A DNA stretch of 64,000 bases, from contig NZ_JAHAMK010000001.1 in assembly GCF_018383585.1 (NCBI RefSeq), positions 124,001 to 188,000 on the forward strand, read 5' to 3'. The position numbers and the translations under genes were made by a program. Positions 49,481 to 62,731 of this stretch are shown here, one piece after another (within the stretch, counting starts at the first letter, position 1; each line of letters opens with the position of its first letter). Source of the stretch: Microvirga sp. 3-52 (GTDB lineage: Bacteria > Pseudomonadota > Alphaproteobacteria > Rhizobiales > Beijerinckiaceae). The notes beneath the pieces are model-generated. The model was not told where the DNA came from. It searched no databases and saw nothing but the letters and a program-made list of their open reading frames with translations.

Positions 49481-50959
49481 GTGCCAGCCGATCATATCTC
49501 CACCTTCCAATCCGTTGCCACGCCTGAAGAAGCCGTCGAACAGCTCATTGCGCTTCATGACAGCGCGATGGAGGCGCAGCGCCAGGCTCTCGATCATTTC
49601 TTTTCCACCCGCACGGCACCCACACCCTTCGAGCGGTCCCGCTTCCGCTATCCGGAACTTCGCCTCGATTACCGCTCGACCTCCGTGCCGCCGGTGAAGC
49701 AGCGCGCCTATGCCAAATTCCAGGGCCCGGGCGTCTATGCCACCACGATCACGCAGCCGGCCTTTTTCAGGAACTACCTGCTGGAGCAGCTGAATTTCCT
49801 CGTCCGCGATTACGGCGCCACCATCGAGGTTGGCGTCAGCGACCAGGAAATTCCCTATCCTTACATCTTCGAGCGCGGCGACGAGCTGGGCCGCGGAGCC
49901 CATTCCGCTTCCGAACTCGCCCAATATTTCCCGACTCCGCTTCTCGCCAAGGTGGGAGACGAGATCGCCGACGGCACCTGGGTGTTCCATGAGAGCGAGG
50001 CGCGGCCCCTGGCGCTCTTCGACGCGGCCCGGGTCGATTATTCGCTCCGCCGTCTCGTGCATTACACCGGCAGCGACTGGCGCTGTGTCCAGCCCTGGAT
50101 CCTGCTCACCAACTATCATCGCTATGTGGACCAGTTCATCCGCTGGGCCGTGAAGGAACTGGCGAACGAGGAGGGGCCCTATACGAAGCTCGTCCTGCCG
50201 GGCGGCATCACCATCGAGCGGGGGTTGGACGAGGCCGTCGTCGAAGAGCTGATCGGCTCCACGCCCTGGCACCGGTTCCAGATGCCGGCCTACCACCTGA
50301 TGCGCCAGGATGGGCATGGGGTGACCCTGGTCAACATCGGCGTCGGCCCATCGAATGCGAAGAACATCACCGATCATCTGGCGGTGCTGCGGCCCCATTG
50401 CTGGCTCATGGTCGGGCATTGCGGCGGCTTGCGTCAGTCCCAGTCCATCGGCGATTACGTGCTGGCCCACGGCTACCTGCGCCGCGACCATATTCTGGAT
50501 GGCGCCGTGCCGCCGGAAATCCCGATACCGGCCCTGGCCGAAATCCAGGTGGCCCTGCAGGACGCGGCCGTGCAGGTCACCGGCGAACGGGGCGAGGAGT
50601 TGAAGCGGCGCCTGCGCACCGGGACGGTCGTGACCTACGACGATCGGAATTGGGAGCTGCGCTGGAGTCAGGAACGGCGGCAGATCAATCTGTCCCGCGC
50701 CATCGCGGTGGACATGGAAAGCGGCACCATCGCGGCTCAGGGCTATCGCCTGCGGGTTCCCTACGGCACGCTGCTCTGTGTCTCGGACAAGCCATTGCAC
50801 GGCGAGATCAAGCTGCCGGGCGCCGCCAATGCCTTCTATGAGCGTGCGGTGAGCGAGCATCTCATGATCGGCCTCGCCGCCCTCGACATCCTGAAGGGTC
50901 AGCGATCCTCCCTGCATTCGCGCAAGCTGCGCAGCTTCGACGAACCGCCGTTCCGCTAA
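49481..50959 (+). CDS. amn: AMP nucleosidase
   Basis: Hydrolyses AMP to adenine and ribose 5-phosphate in purine salvage and adenylate control. The 492-residue protein has the Amn-specific N-terminal domain (KFQGPGVYATTITQPAFFRNYL, near residues 80-101) and a C-terminal nucleoside-phosphorylase-fold domain with VNIGVGPSNAKNITDHLAVL, MVGHCGGLR and AVDMESGTIAAQGYR, where the Glu contacts ribose. The GTG start has AAGAAGAGAG upstream. Single gene. Confidence 0.94.
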   Translation: MPADHISTFQSVATPEEAVEQLIALHDSAMEAQRQALDHFFSTRTAPTPFERSRFRYPELRLDYRSTSVPPVKQRAYAKFQGPGVYATTITQPAFFRNYLLEQLNFLVRDYGATIEVGVSDQEIPYPYIFERGDELGRGAHSASELAQYFPTPLLAKVGDEIADGTWVFHESEARPLALFDAARVDYSLRRLVHYTGSDWRCVQPWILLTNYHRYVDQFIRWAVKELANEEGPYTKLVLPGGITIERGLDEAVVEELIGSTPWHRFQMPAYHLMRQDGHGVTLVNIGVGPSNAKNITDHLAVLRPHCWLMVGHCGGLRQSQSIGDYVLAHGYLRRDHILDGAVPPEIPIPALAEIQVALQDAAVQVTGERGEELKRRLRTGTVVTYDDRNWELRWSQERRQINLSRAIAVDMESGTIAAQGYRLRVPYGTLLCVSDKPLHGEIKLPGAANAFYERAVSEHLMIGLAALDILKGQRSSLHSRKLRSFDEPPFR

Positions 50960-51020
50960 GCCGCCGAATCTACGGCACTCCTCATGGATCTTGAGCGGCG
51001 GCCTCAGCCGCTGTCTCGGG

Positions 51021-51101
51021 CTCACCGGGATTGTCCCGGGGGGGCGATCCGAAGAGCGCGGCGCTTTTCAGCATCAGAATGGCCGGCACAAGGCCGGCCG
51101 T
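51021..51101 (+). repeat. two-hairpin repeat, degenerate copy
   Basis: The second hairpin (ATGGCCGGC with GCCGGCCGT, 51079-51101) is nearly intact. The first (around 51021-51043) keeps CACCGGG and CCCGG arms. The spacer is 35 bases and matches copy 2 in its GATC, GCGC and CAGCATC stretches. Confidence 0.65.
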
Positions 51102-51162
51102 GACGGCAGAGGGTGCGACCCAGGACGGAGCAGGTGTATTGGCCGCCTCGGCGGCTCATTCC

Positions 51163-51414
51163 TCACCGCCGCCGCTCCTCCGCCTTGATGGCCCGGTGTC
51201 GGCTGTACCAGAACTCCCGATATTCCTGCATCTGCCCGCGCACGCCGTCCACGAAGACCTGGGGGTCTTCCAGATAGCATGCCAGATAGCATGGCGGCCC
51301 GAAGCCGCCCTGGCACTGGCCCGTGCGCCGGCAGCGGCTCCTGCGGCAGGTCAGCGGTACCTGCAGCACATCGGCATCGGGCAGGCGGGAGAGGATGTGC
51401 TGAACGCGGCTCAT
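51163..51414 (-). CDS. hypothetical small Cys-rich protein
   Basis: An 83-residue protein with five Cys between residues 23 and 46 (LTCRRSRCRRTGQC, then PPCYLACYLE), which could bind metal. The rest is mainly basic and helical. No family recognised. The ATG at 51414 has GGGGG 7 bases upstream. A promoter-like sequence and a structured RNA region lie upstream on the same strand. Confidence 0.6.
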   Translation of the reverse strand: MSRVQHILSRLPDADVLQVPLTCRRSRCRRTGQCQGGFGPPCYLACYLEDPQVFVDGVRGQMQEYREFWYSRHRAIKAEERRR

Positions 51415-51604
51415 GATGAAACCCCCGAAGGAATGAACTGACGGGAAAGGGATTGGAAGGAATGAAGGCGTGCGCCTGCGGCCCGGGGCTGGATCAGCCC
51501 CGGGTTTGAAGGCAATCGAGGGTGGCGCGAGTGGCGGCCCGGCTCGATGACTATGGGTTTGATGGAAGAGCCGGACGGCCGCTTCGCGCACGGCTTCTTT
51601 AGGC

Positions 51605-51797
51605 GGACAGGAGAGGCAGGCTCAGTCGACCGCCGCAGGCGGGGTCGTCTGCGCGACGGGGGCCTGCGACCGATCCCGACTACCCGCCCACCTCCTGGGC
51701 CTCCTGTCATGCGGGCTTGCGTGACCGGCACACTGGAGTGTGCGGGCTCCCACGCTGCGACGCCTCGAGCGCGCCCCTCGTCAGGAACCGATCTAAG
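51605..51797 (-). ncRNA. candidate structured RNA, 6S RNA-like
   Basis: Downstream of a promoter-like sequence, the minus strand can form a long rod: GAGG/CCTC, GCTC/GAGC and CGTCGCAG (51762-51755) with CTGCGGCG (51638-51631). Inside are a GCACACT/AGTGTGC hairpin (51743-51728) and an alternative local hairpin, CGCAGGC with GCCTGCG (51668-51634), which competes with the rod. The 3' strand GCCTGCGGCGG equals an 11-base stretch of the E. coli 6S RNA 3' strand as I recall it, and the 5' strand keeps a GAGxxGxTCGCA pattern. Length near 190 fits. A structured leader of the Cys-rich gene is the alternative. Confidence 0.42.
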
Positions 51798-51802
51798 GCA
51801 AC

Positions 51803-51831
51803 TCTCTAGCTTGTGTGCAACACAGTGTCAA
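51803..51831 (-). promoter_or_regulatory. sigma-70-like promoter for the candidate RNA
   Basis: TTGACA (51831-51826) is spaced exactly 17 bases from TAGAGA (51808-51803) on the minus strand. The -35 box is perfect and the -10 box is weak. The expected start is near 51797. Confidence 0.5.
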
Positions 51832-51879
51832 GAACAAAGTGAGAACATTGTCCCCAGGCCTGACCACGCCCTCCACGTC

Positions 51880-51961
51880 ATCGCCGGCCTTGTGCCGGTG
51901 ATCCCGATCGGAAAGGCACAGCGCCTCTCAGCATCGGGATGGCCGGGTCAAGCCCGGCCAT
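51880..51961 (+). repeat. two-hairpin repeat, copy 2 (82-bp module)
   Basis: Hairpin 1 is ATCGCCGGC with GCCGGTGAT (51880-51902) and hairpin 2 is ATGGCCGGG with CCCGGCCAT (51939-51961). The spacing is 36 bases and the loops are 5 bases, identical to copy 1. Confidence 0.85.
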
Positions 51962-52483
51962 GACGCCGGAGGAGGCGATGACGCCAGCGCGTGTCATTCC
52001 AGATCGTCTGCCCCCGGATATGAGCCGAGAATCAGTCCGGGCCACCCACGCCTTCCGGAACCGCAGCGGCGCAACGACGGGGATCCCCGGAATAGGCCCG
52101 GGGATGACGGGAAGATGAGCGGAGAAGTGACCTGCGCCGTCGTTCCGGGACGAGACTCAGCGAGAGCTTGACCGGAAGGGCCGCGGGTGTGGAAACCCGG
52201 AACGATGACGCTCCCGATCCGCACACAGCGGCCGCCGCCGTGTCCTCTCCTGTGCCGGCAGGGTACCAGGTTCCGCTGCGGGGCTCCGGGACGACGGGAG
52301 GCGGAGATGTCATCATGCCCGGCTGCAGCGGGCGAAAGCCCTTGCAAGGGAAGGAGCCCCGTGGCGCCGGGACTGCGGGTGGATCTCCTGCGATAGCCCC
52401 GCCATCTCCGGCCAGGCATGGCAAAGGGAGCGACAGGGATGCCGAACCCCGGGCCAAAGCTTCCCTTGCCCCCGATCCAAAAT

Positions 52484-52505
52484 AGATATAAATATATCTT
52501 TATAT
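52484..52505. promoter_or_regulatory. AT-rich palindromic operator candidate upstream of the methionine operon
   Basis: AGATATA, AA, TATATCT (52484-52499) is a perfect palindrome, overlapped by a second near-palindrome (ATATAAATAT with ATCTTTATAT). It lies 19-40 bp before the regulator start in otherwise GC-rich DNA. ArsR-type regulators bind such AT-rich dyads, and the regulator encoded next is the natural candidate. Confidence 0.65.
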
Positions 52506-52523
52506 GTAAGAGCGAGATTGGCT

Positions 52524-53537
52524 GTGTCCGACACCCCGCCTCCGTCACTGGATCTCACCCTGGACGTCCTGCGGGCCGCCGCCGAGGAAACGCGTCTGCG
52601 GATCCTGGCTTTGCTGACGGAGGGCGAACTCTCCGTTTCCGACCTCACGGACATCCTCGGGCAGTCCCAGCCGCGCATTTCCCGCCACCTGAAGCTTCTC
52701 GTCGAGGCCGGCCTCGTGGAGCGGCACCGGGAAGGGGCTTGGGCTTTCTTCCGGCTCACCGACCGCGGTGTGGCGCTTCGCATTATTCGCCCGACCTTGG
52801 AGAGCCTCGACCGCTCCGATCCGCAACTGCTCGAGGATCGCACCCGTCTCGAGGGCGTGCGCGCCCAGCGCTCGCAGGCCGCGCAGGCCTTCTTCTCCCG
52901 TCTGGCGCCGGACTGGGACCGGATCCGCTCCCTCCATGCGCCCGAAGCGGTGGTCGAGGCCGCCGTCCTCGATACCCTGGGCTCTGCCAAGATCCGCAAT
53001 CTCGTCGATCTCGGCACCGGCACCGGCCGCATGCTGCAGCTGCTGGCGCCGCGGGCCAACCGCACGGTCGGCCTCGATGCCAGTCACGCCATGCTCTCCG
53101 TGGCACGGGCCAATCTGGAAAAGGCGGACCTGCGAGGCATCGAGCTGCGCCAGGGGGACATCTATGCTCCTCCGTTCCCGCGCAATACCTTCGATCTTGT
53201 CGTCATCCATCAGGTGCTGCATTACCTGGATGACCCAGCCCGCGCGATCCGCGAGGCCGCGCGTCTCGTGGCGCCCGGCGGGCGGATCCTCGTGGTCGAT
53301 TTCGCACCGCATAATCTCGAATTCCTGCGAGAGGTCCAGGCCCATCGCCGTCTCGGCTTCGCCTCCTCTCAGGTGGCAGGCTGGCTCGACGAGGCAGGGC
53401 TCGACTGCACGCTCAACCGTGAGATCGCTCCGCCGAAGAAGGGCGACGAGCAATTGACCGTATCCCTTTGGCTTGGCCAGGATCGTCGCGTGGTGACGGA
53501 TTGGCCCATGAGTGAACCCGACAGAGAGGTCGCCTGA
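52524..53537 (+). CDS. ArsR-type regulator fused to a SAM-dependent methyltransferase domain (SahR-like)
   Basis: A 337-residue fusion. Residues 1-95 form an ArsR-type winged helix (ETRLRILALLTEGELSVSDL, then GQSQPRISRHLKLL). From about residue 125 a class I methyltransferase fold follows, with motif I LVDLGTGTGRML and the LDASHAMLSVAR and GDIYAPPF strands. This fusion next to metF and metH matches the SahR group, which senses S-adenosylhomocysteine and represses methionine-cycle genes; the methyltransferase domain would be the ligand sensor. There are no metal-site Cys pairs. I chose the GTG at 52524; a TTG two codons earlier is possible. It overlaps metF. Confidence 0.88.
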   Translation: MSDTPPPSLDLTLDVLRAAAEETRLRILALLTEGELSVSDLTDILGQSQPRISRHLKLLVEAGLVERHREGAWAFFRLTDRGVALRIIRPTLESLDRSDPQLLEDRTRLEGVRAQRSQAAQAFFSRLAPDWDRIRSLHAPEAVVEAAVLDTLGSAKIRNLVDLGTGTGRMLQLLAPRANRTVGLDASHAMLSVARANLEKADLRGIELRQGDIYAPPFPRNTFDLVVIHQVLHYLDDPARAIREAARLVAPGGRILVVDFAPHNLEFLREVQAHRRLGFASSQVAGWLDEAGLDCTLNREIAPPKKGDEQLTVSLWLGQDRRVVTDWPMSEPDREVA

Positions 53538-54442
53538 TGTCACCGCTCACCCTTCGCCCGAGCCGGCAGGTCTCCTGTCCGATCAAGGTCTCCTTCGAGT
53601 TCTTCCCACCGAAGACCCCGGAGATGGAGACGACGCTCTGGGCCTCCATCCAGCGTCTCGCCCCTCTCAATCCGCAATTCGTTTCCGTCACCTATGGCGC
53701 CGGCGGCTCGACCCGTGAGCGTACGCACACGACGGTTTCCCGTCTCGTGCAGGAAACCCATCTCAAGCCAGCCGCGCATCTGACCTGCGTCGCAGCGACG
53801 AAAGAGGAAGTGGACGAGGTCGTTCACTCCTACTGGGATGCCGGCGTGCGCCACATCGTGGCACTTCGCGGCGACCCGGTATCCGGCATCGGCACGGCCT
53901 ATGAGCCACAACCTGGCGGTTACCAGCAGACCTGTGACCTCGTGGCCGGCATCAAGGCGATCGGCGATTTCGAGGTCTCCGTATCGGCCTATCCGGAGAA
54001 GCATCCCGAGGCCGCGTCGCTCGATGCGGATATCGACGTGCTGAAGGCGAAGGTCGATTGCGGCGCGGACCGTGCCATCACCCAGTTCTTCTTCGACAAC
54101 GATCATTACTTCCGCTATCTCGACCGCGTGCGCGCACGGGGCATCGATATTCCCATAGTGCCCGGCATCGTGCCGGTGCAGAACTTCAAGCAAACGGCGA
54201 ACTTCGCCTCCAAGACCGGTGCGAGCGTGCCAGGCTGGCTTGCCTCCCGCTTCGAGGGCTTGGAGAACGACGTCGAGACGCGCAAGCTCGTCGCAGCCGC
54301 CGTTGCGGCCGAGCAGGTGATCGATCTCGTCGACCGCGGCGTGAACGAGTTCCACTTCTACACCATGAATCGCGCCGATCTGGTTTATGCCATCTGCCAT
54401 CTGCTCGGATTGCGCGATCAGAGCGTGAAAGCCGCAGCTTGA
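53537..54442 (+). CDS. metF: methylenetetrahydrofolate reductase
   Basis: Reduces 5,10-methylene-THF to 5-methyl-THF, the methyl donor for MetH. The 301-residue flavoprotein has the family opening VSFEFFPPKTPEM, FVSVTYGAGGSTRERT near residue 50, HIVALRGDPV near residue 110, TQFFFDNDHYFRY near residue 185 and VPGIVPVQNF. The start overlaps the regulator stop (TGATG). It is followed by metH after 105 bp, in which a short GCCCGG/CCGGGC hairpin occurs. Confidence 0.95.
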   Translation: MSPLTLRPSRQVSCPIKVSFEFFPPKTPEMETTLWASIQRLAPLNPQFVSVTYGAGGSTRERTHTTVSRLVQETHLKPAAHLTCVAATKEEVDEVVHSYWDAGVRHIVALRGDPVSGIGTAYEPQPGGYQQTCDLVAGIKAIGDFEVSVSAYPEKHPEAASLDADIDVLKAKVDCGADRAITQFFFDNDHYFRYLDRVRARGIDIPIVPGIVPVQNFKQTANFASKTGASVPGWLASRFEGLENDVETRKLVAAAVAAEQVIDLVDRGVNEFHFYTMNRADLVYAICHLLGLRDQSVKAAA

Positions 54443-54547
54443 GTTTCGTGAGGCCCGGTTCGCGAGCCGGGCACTCGTGTTTGCCTGCCTTGAAAGAGCC
54501 TCGCCTGTCGGCGCAACTCCGACCGCGATGAAAAGAGAACAGATCGA

Positions 54548-58303
<3,756 letters not shown>

Positions 58304-58326
58304 GGCTCCGACGAGCCTCCCATGTC

Positions 58327-58408
58327 ATGGCCGGGCTTGTCCCGGCCATCTCGATCGTTTGGAGCGCCACACGCTCTGTCTCGTCATCACCGGCACAAGG
58401 CTGGCGAA
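58327..58408 (-). repeat. two-hairpin repeat, copy 3 (inverted orientation)
   Basis: The ATGGCCGGG/CCCGGCCAT hairpin (58327-58349) comes first and the partly degraded ATCACCGGC hairpin (58386-58408) second, the reverse of copies 1 and 2. The spacer is again exactly 36 bases. It lies between convergent metH and the exporter permease gene. Confidence 0.8.
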
Positions 58409-58476
58409 TGATGGGTAAAGAGCGGCTTCGGTCGTCACCATGCGCAGCGAGATGACTTCGCGACCTCCACACAATC

Positions 58477-59709
58477 TCACTCGCGCCGCAGCGCCTCGAT
58501 GGGATCGAGCTTGGCCGCGCGCTGCGCCGGATAGAACCCGAAGAAGATGCCGACAAGCGCCGAGAAGCCGACCGCGATGAGGGTGGCGTTCGTCGACACG
58601 AGCGAAGGCCAGCCGGCGAGCTGCGCCACGAGATAGGCGGCGCCCACGCCAAGGCCGATGCCGAGGGCCCCGCCGATGGTGGAGAGCGTCGTCGCCTCGA
58701 TCAGGAACTGGCTCAGGATGTCGCGCGGCCGCGCCCCGACCGCTAAACGCAGGCCGATCTCGCGGGTGCGCTCGGTGACCGAGACCAGCATGATGTTCAT
58801 GATGCCGATGCCGCCGACCAGAAGCGACACGGCGGCGACGGCGGCGAGCAGCATGGAGAGCGTGTTGGCGGAGGCGGACGCAGTGTTGGCGATCTCCGTC
58901 AGGTTCCGGATCGAGAAATCGTCCTCGTGCTCGGCCACAATGCGGTGCCGCTGGCGCAGGAGCTCGGTCATGGTCTCGATGCCCGGCTGGATGTCACTCT
59001 CGTGGGCGAACTTCACGAAGATCGAGCCGACGGATCCGTCCTTGGCGTAGTTGCGCCCGATCACGCGGCGTCGGCCGGCATCGAGCGGCACGAAGACGGC
59101 GTCGTCCTGATCCTGCCCGAAGGCCGATTGGCCCTTCGGCGCCATGACACCGATGACGCGGAAGGGCACGTTGCGCACGCGCACGATCTGGTCGATGGGA
59201 TCGTCCTCTCCGAAGAGGTTGCGGGCAACCGTCTGACCGAGAAGGATCACGATGTCGCCGCGGCGGACCTCTTCCGGGTCGAAGGTACGCCCGGTGGCAA
59301 CATCCCACTCGCGGGCGGAGAACCAGTCGAGATCGATGCCGTAGATGCGCGTGCCCCAGTTGCTGCCGCCCGCGACGACTTGCGTGCCGCCCTGCACGAA
59401 AGGGGCTGCCGCGACCACGCCGTCGACCTCGCGGCGGATGGCCTCCGCGTCTTCATCCGTGAGGGATGAAGCTGCACCCGCGCCGAGTCTTGCGCCACCC
59501 TGCGTCACGTTCCCTGGGGTGACGATGGCGAGGTTCGCCCCAAGGGAGCGGATCTGTTGATCGACGAGATTGCGCGCGCCTGAGCCGATCGCCACCATGG
59601 CGATGACGGCGGCCACGCCGATGACGATGCCAAGCATGGTGAGCAGGCTGCGCAGGGCATTCGCCAGAATGGCGGAGAGGGCGGAGCGGATGGCTTCGAC
59701 CAGTCTCAT
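58477..59709 (-). CDS. MacB-type ABC transporter permease (FtsX-like)
   Basis: Inner-membrane subunit of 410 residues in the MacB/LolC/FtsX class, which moves substrates by mechanotransmission rather than through a channel. The N-terminal segment ([24 protein letters not shown]) is followed by a periplasmic domain of about 220 residues and three C-terminal membrane segments with the motif [22 protein letters not shown]. Unlike E. coli MacB, the ATPase is a separate gene, overlapping by 4 bp. No outer-membrane channel gene is adjacent. Confidence 0.9.
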   Translation of the reverse strand: MRLVEAIRSALSAILANALRSLLTMLGIVIGVAAVIAMVAIGSGARNLVDQQIRSLGANLAIVTPGNVTQGGARLGAGAASSLTDEDAEAIRREVDGVVAAAPFVQGGTQVVAGGSNWGTRIYGIDLDWFSAREWDVATGRTFDPEEVRRGDIVILLGQTVARNLFGEDDPIDQIVRVRNVPFRVIGVMAPKGQSAFGQDQDDAVFVPLDAGRRRVIGRNYAKDGSVGSIFVKFAHESDIQPGIETMTELLRQRHRIVAEHEDDFSIRNLTEIANTASASANTLSMLLAAVAAVSLLVGGIGIMNIMLVSVTERTREIGLRLAVGARPRDILSQFLIEATTLSTIGGALGIGLGVGAAYLVAQLAGWPSLVSTNATLIAVGFSALVGIFFGFYPAQRAAKLDPIEALRRE

Positions 59710-60428
59710 TCCGCAGCCTCCCGGGCGAGCGCGCTTGCATCGACCGGCGACTGGCGGTGATCCTCGATCACGCTGCCGTCCCGGAAACGGACGAGGCGAC
59801 GCGCGTGGCGCCCGACTTCGGCATCATGGGTGACCAGCACGATCGTGACGCCCTCGCGGTTGAGTTCCTGAAACAGGGCCATGATCTCGCTCGCCGTGCG
59901 GCTATCGAGAGCGCCGGTGGGTTCGTCGGCGAGCAGCAGGCTCGGGCTGTTGACGAGCGCGCGCGCAATGGCGACGCGCTGCTGCTGTCCTCCCGACAGC
60001 TGCATCGGGCGGTGATGCGCCCGCTCGGCGAGGCCGACGCGACCGAGCGCATGGAGAGCCCGGTCACGGCGCGTCCTGCGGTCGCAGCCTGCATAGATCA
60101 TCGGGAGTTCGACGTTGCCCAGCGCATCGGTGCGGGGCAGCAGGTTGAACTGCTGGAAGACGAAACCGATCTCGCGGTTGCGCAGGCGCGCCAAGCCATC
60201 CGCATCGAGGCTTTCGACGGCCGTGCCGGCGAGCCGGTAATGGCCGCCGGTCGGCTTGTCGAGACAGCCGATGAGGTTCATGAACGTGGATTTTCCGGAG
60301 CCGGACGGACCCATCACGGCGACGAAATCACCCTTGTCGATGTCGAGCGACACCGCGTCGAGCGCCACGACGCGGGCCGCGTCGAGTTCATAGACCCGTC
60401 TCAGATCGCGCGTTTCGATGAGGGCCAC
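59706..60428 (-). CDS. MacB-type ABC transporter ATPase
   Basis: ATP-binding subunit of 240 residues. Walker A ([11 protein letters not shown]), Q-loop ([10 protein letters not shown]), signature [12 protein letters not shown], Walker B ([12 protein letters not shown]) and switch His ([11 protein letters not shown]) are intact and typical of the LolD/MacB ATPase group. The start is the GTG at 60428, with GGGAG upstream; a longer frame reaches 60818 but only reads the adaptor gene out of frame. It sits between adaptor and permease genes. Confidence 0.92.
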   Translation of the reverse strand: MALIETRDLRRVYELDAARVVALDAVSLDIDKGDFVAVMGPSGSGKSTFMNLIGCLDKPTGGHYRLAGTAVESLDADGLARLRNREIGFVFQQFNLLPRTDALGNVELPMIYAGCDRRTRRDRALHALGRVGLAERAHHRPMQLSGGQQQRVAIARALVNSPSLLLADEPTGALDSRTASEIMALFQELNREGVTIVLVTHDAEVGRHARRLVRFRDGSVIEDHRQSPVDASALAREAAE

Positions 60429-60438
60429 GGGTGCTCCC

Positions 60439-61878
60439 TTAGAACATGCGCGGCGGGCGCGGGCGGCGGTTCGCGGCTGAGCCGTTCGTCTCCTCCGCGG
60501 CGTCGGAGCGCTGGGCGCCGATGATGATGGCTGCACCTTTCTGCACGTCACCGCGCACGATTTCCGTGTAGATCCCGTCCGTCGCCCCGAGCCGTACGTG
60601 TACCACCTGCGGATTGCCGTCCGGTCCGACACGGTAGATGCGTCCGCTGGTGCCCTCGTCAGACTGCATTTCCGCATCCTGGCTGCGCGCACGACGACGC
60701 GGCGGCTGGCCGTTCTGCGCAACGGTTCTCGGCTCGCTCGAAGCGACAGCGACAGTCGGCCGGAAGCGTAAAGCCGCGTTCGGGATGCGCAGCACGTCCT
60801 CGCGCTCATCCGTGACAATCTGGAGATTTGCCGTCATGCCGGGCAGGAGCGCCTGGTCCAGATTCCTCACGCCGATGACGGCCGTGTAGGTCACCACGTT
60901 CTGCACCGTCTGCGCGGCCAGGCGGACCATGCGAACGCTGCCTTCGAAGGCGCGGTTCGGATAGGCATTGACCGTGAAGGTCACCTTCTGCCCGTCCTTG
61001 AGTCGGCCCACATCCGCTTCGTCGATATTGGCATAGATGTCGATCTCCCGAAGATCCTGCGCGATGGTGAACAGGGTCGGTGCAGAGAGCGAGGCCGCGA
61101 CGGTCTGACCCAGTTCGATGTCGCGCTTCACCACGACGCCATCGACCGGGGACTTGATCGCGGTTCGGGCGAGATCGATCTCGATGTCCTTCAGCTTCGC
61201 CTGTCGTTGGAGGATGATGGCCTCGGCCGATTTCACCCCGGCCTCGGCCAGCGCGAGGTCCGCCTTGAGGCCCTCGGCCTCCGCCTTGTTGGAGGCGATC
61301 TGCGCTTCGGCTGACACGAGGTTTGCCTTCTGAATGTCGACCTGCGTTCCGGCCTGCTCCAGCGCTGTCTGAGTTCCCACCGCGCGGGTCGTCAGTTCCC
61401 GCTGCCTGTCGAGATTGCGCTGCGCTTCCGCAAGCTGCGCCTGGGTCCGGTCGCGCTGGGCCTGAAGATCGTCGGCCTGCGCCTCGGCGCGCTGCAGGGA
61501 AGAACGTGCCTTGTCGATCTGTGCGCGTTTGGTGTCGAGATCGGCCTTCGCCTGGGCGAGATCCGCCAGGGCCGCGTCACGGCGAGACTTGATCTGTTCG
61601 GCGTAGAGGCGGGCCACCACCTGGCCTTCCTTTACAGGCGTGTTGTAGTCGGCAAGGATCTCGACTACCTGGCCGGAGAGCTGGGAGCCGACCAGAACGG
61701 TCGTGACGGGGTTGAGCGTGCCGGTCGCGCGGACGCTGGCCGTGATGGGGCCGCGATCCACCGCGCCGAGGCGATAGGCCTGATCGGACGCGTTGCCGCC
61801 CGTGGGCTTCCACAGCACGAAGCCTAACGCCCCTGCCACAACGAATAGGCCGATCAACCACAACCAGACGCGACGCAC
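60439..61878 (-). CDS. periplasmic adaptor protein (MacA/HlyD family)
   Basis: A membrane-fusion protein of 479 residues, anchored by one N-terminal membrane helix ([20 protein letters not shown]). The lipoyl/barrel parts flank a long coiled-coil hairpin of about 150 residues (positions 105-255, rich in Ala, Gln and Lys). The motif [21 protein letters not shown] marks the return of the lipoyl half. The C-terminal 70 residues are low-complexity and charged. First gene of the exporter operon, with a GTG start preceded by GAGGG. Confidence 0.9.
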   Translation of the reverse strand: MRRVWLWLIGLFVVAGALGFVLWKPTGGNASDQAYRLGAVDRGPITASVRATGTLNPVTTVLVGSQLSGQVVEILADYNTPVKEGQVVARLYAEQIKSRRDAALADLAQAKADLDTKRAQIDKARSSLQRAEAQADDLQAQRDRTQAQLAEAQRNLDRQRELTTRAVGTQTALEQAGTQVDIQKANLVSAEAQIASNKAEAEGLKADLALAEAGVKSAEAIILQRQAKLKDIEIDLARTAIKSPVDGVVVKRDIELGQTVAASLSAPTLFTIAQDLREIDIYANIDEADVGRLKDGQKVTFTVNAYPNRAFEGSVRMVRLAAQTVQNVVTYTAVIGVRNLDQALLPGMTANLQIVTDEREDVLRIPNAALRFRPTVAVASSEPRTVAQNGQPPRRRARSQDAEMQSDEGTSGRIYRVGPDGNPQVVHVRLGATDGIYTEIVRGDVQKGAAIIIGAQRSDAAEETNGSAANRRPRPPRMF

Positions 61879-61959
61879 CGAAAAACCCTCTGCAAGACAG
61901 GGAATGTCATGAGGGCTGATTGTGGCCGATTTCCTATAGTGTTGCGAGTTAACTCTTTG

Positions 61960-62727
61960 TCATGCGGCACTCTGTGGCCGCGCGGCGATCAGGTTGCGCA
62001 GGGTCATGATGGTGGAGGCATCGGCGACACCGTCGACGCGCTCGGGTCTGAAATGCCGCTGGAAGGCGGAAACCACCTTTTCCGTGTCCTCGTCGAAGAC
62101 ACCGCTGATCTTCACTCCATAGCCGTACATGACGAGCATCGCCTGCATGGCCTCGATGGGCATGCCCTGGTCGCCGCGCGAGAAGAAACGGCCGTCGCTC
62201 ATGGCCGCCGGGGCAACCCAGTGGCCGACGCCCGCCTCGTGCAGGCGCCGCCAGGGGAAAAGCTCGCCCGGATCGACCTTGCGGCCGGGGGCGACATCGG
62301 AATGGCCGAGCACGCGGGTTGCCGGAATGCGCCAGCGGGTGACGATATCCTTGGCCAGGGCCGCGACGCTTTCGATCTGCGCGTCGGGATAGGGAGGCAG
62401 GCCGCCGGGATGTCCGGGATTGGCGATCTCGACGCCGATAGAGCAGGAATTGATGTCCGTTTCGCCGTCCCAAGAGGAGAGGCCGGCATGCCAAGCCCGA
62501 CGCATCTCCGGCACGAGCTGGAGAACGCGTCCGTCGCCGAACACGAAGTAATGGGCGGAAACCTGCGACACCGGATTGCACAGCCACTGCAGGGCCTCGC
62601 CCTCGTCCGGCATGCCCGTGTAGTGGAGCACGAGCATGCTGGGGCGCCGGCCGTCCTTGCGCTCCCCATGATTGGGCGACGGAAACACCTTGCTGGCGAT
62701 CGGGCTCTCCGGCGACAGAGCGCTCAT
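61960..62727 (-). CDS. N-acetylmuramoyl-L-alanine amidase (AmiD-like) with peptidoglycan-binding domain
   Basis: Cleaves the amide bond between MurNAc and the stem peptide. The amidase_2 domain (about residues 20-170) has zinc ligands His in LVLHYTGM and GHSDVAPGRKVDPG, with WHAGLSSW between. A peptidoglycan-binding repeat follows (MYGYGVKISGVFDEDTEKVVSAFQRHF, residues about 205-232). No signal peptide or lipobox is visible, so it may act on recycled cytosolic anhydro-muropeptides, as AmpD does. It starts 4 bp after the TerB-DnaJ stop. Confidence 0.9.
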   Translation of the reverse strand: MSALSPESPIASKVFPSPNHGERKDGRRPSMLVLHYTGMPDEGEALQWLCNPVSQVSAHYFVFGDGRVLQLVPEMRRAWHAGLSSWDGETDINSCSIGVEIANPGHPGGLPPYPDAQIESVAALAKDIVTRWRIPATRVLGHSDVAPGRKVDPGELFPWRRLHEAGVGHWVAPAAMSDGRFFSRGDQGMPIEAMQAMLVMYGYGVKISGVFDEDTEKVVSAFQRHFRPERVDGVADASTIMTLRNLIAARPQSAA

Positions 62728-62731
62728 GCCG

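Larger units (their letters stand above)
51415..52523. other. 1.1-kb intergenic region with RNA-like and repeat elements
   Basis: I see no convincing protein gene here; open frames such as 51547-51963 (+) and 52168-52485 (+) lack ribosome sites and cross the palindromes. The region holds a candidate structured RNA (51605-51797, minus), repeat copy 2 (51880-51961), a further palindrome at 52083-52105 (ATCCCCGG and CCGGGGAT), and an AT-rich operator-like palindrome just before the metF operon. Confidence 0.6.

Noticed and set aside
51547-51963. 138-codon plus-strand frame
   Set aside because: Runs through the structured RNA candidate and a repeat copy, with no ribosome site.
54443-54547. SAM, SAH or cobalamin riboswitch before metH
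   Set aside because: Only 105 bp with one short hairpin; no recognisable B12 box or SAM-II pattern.
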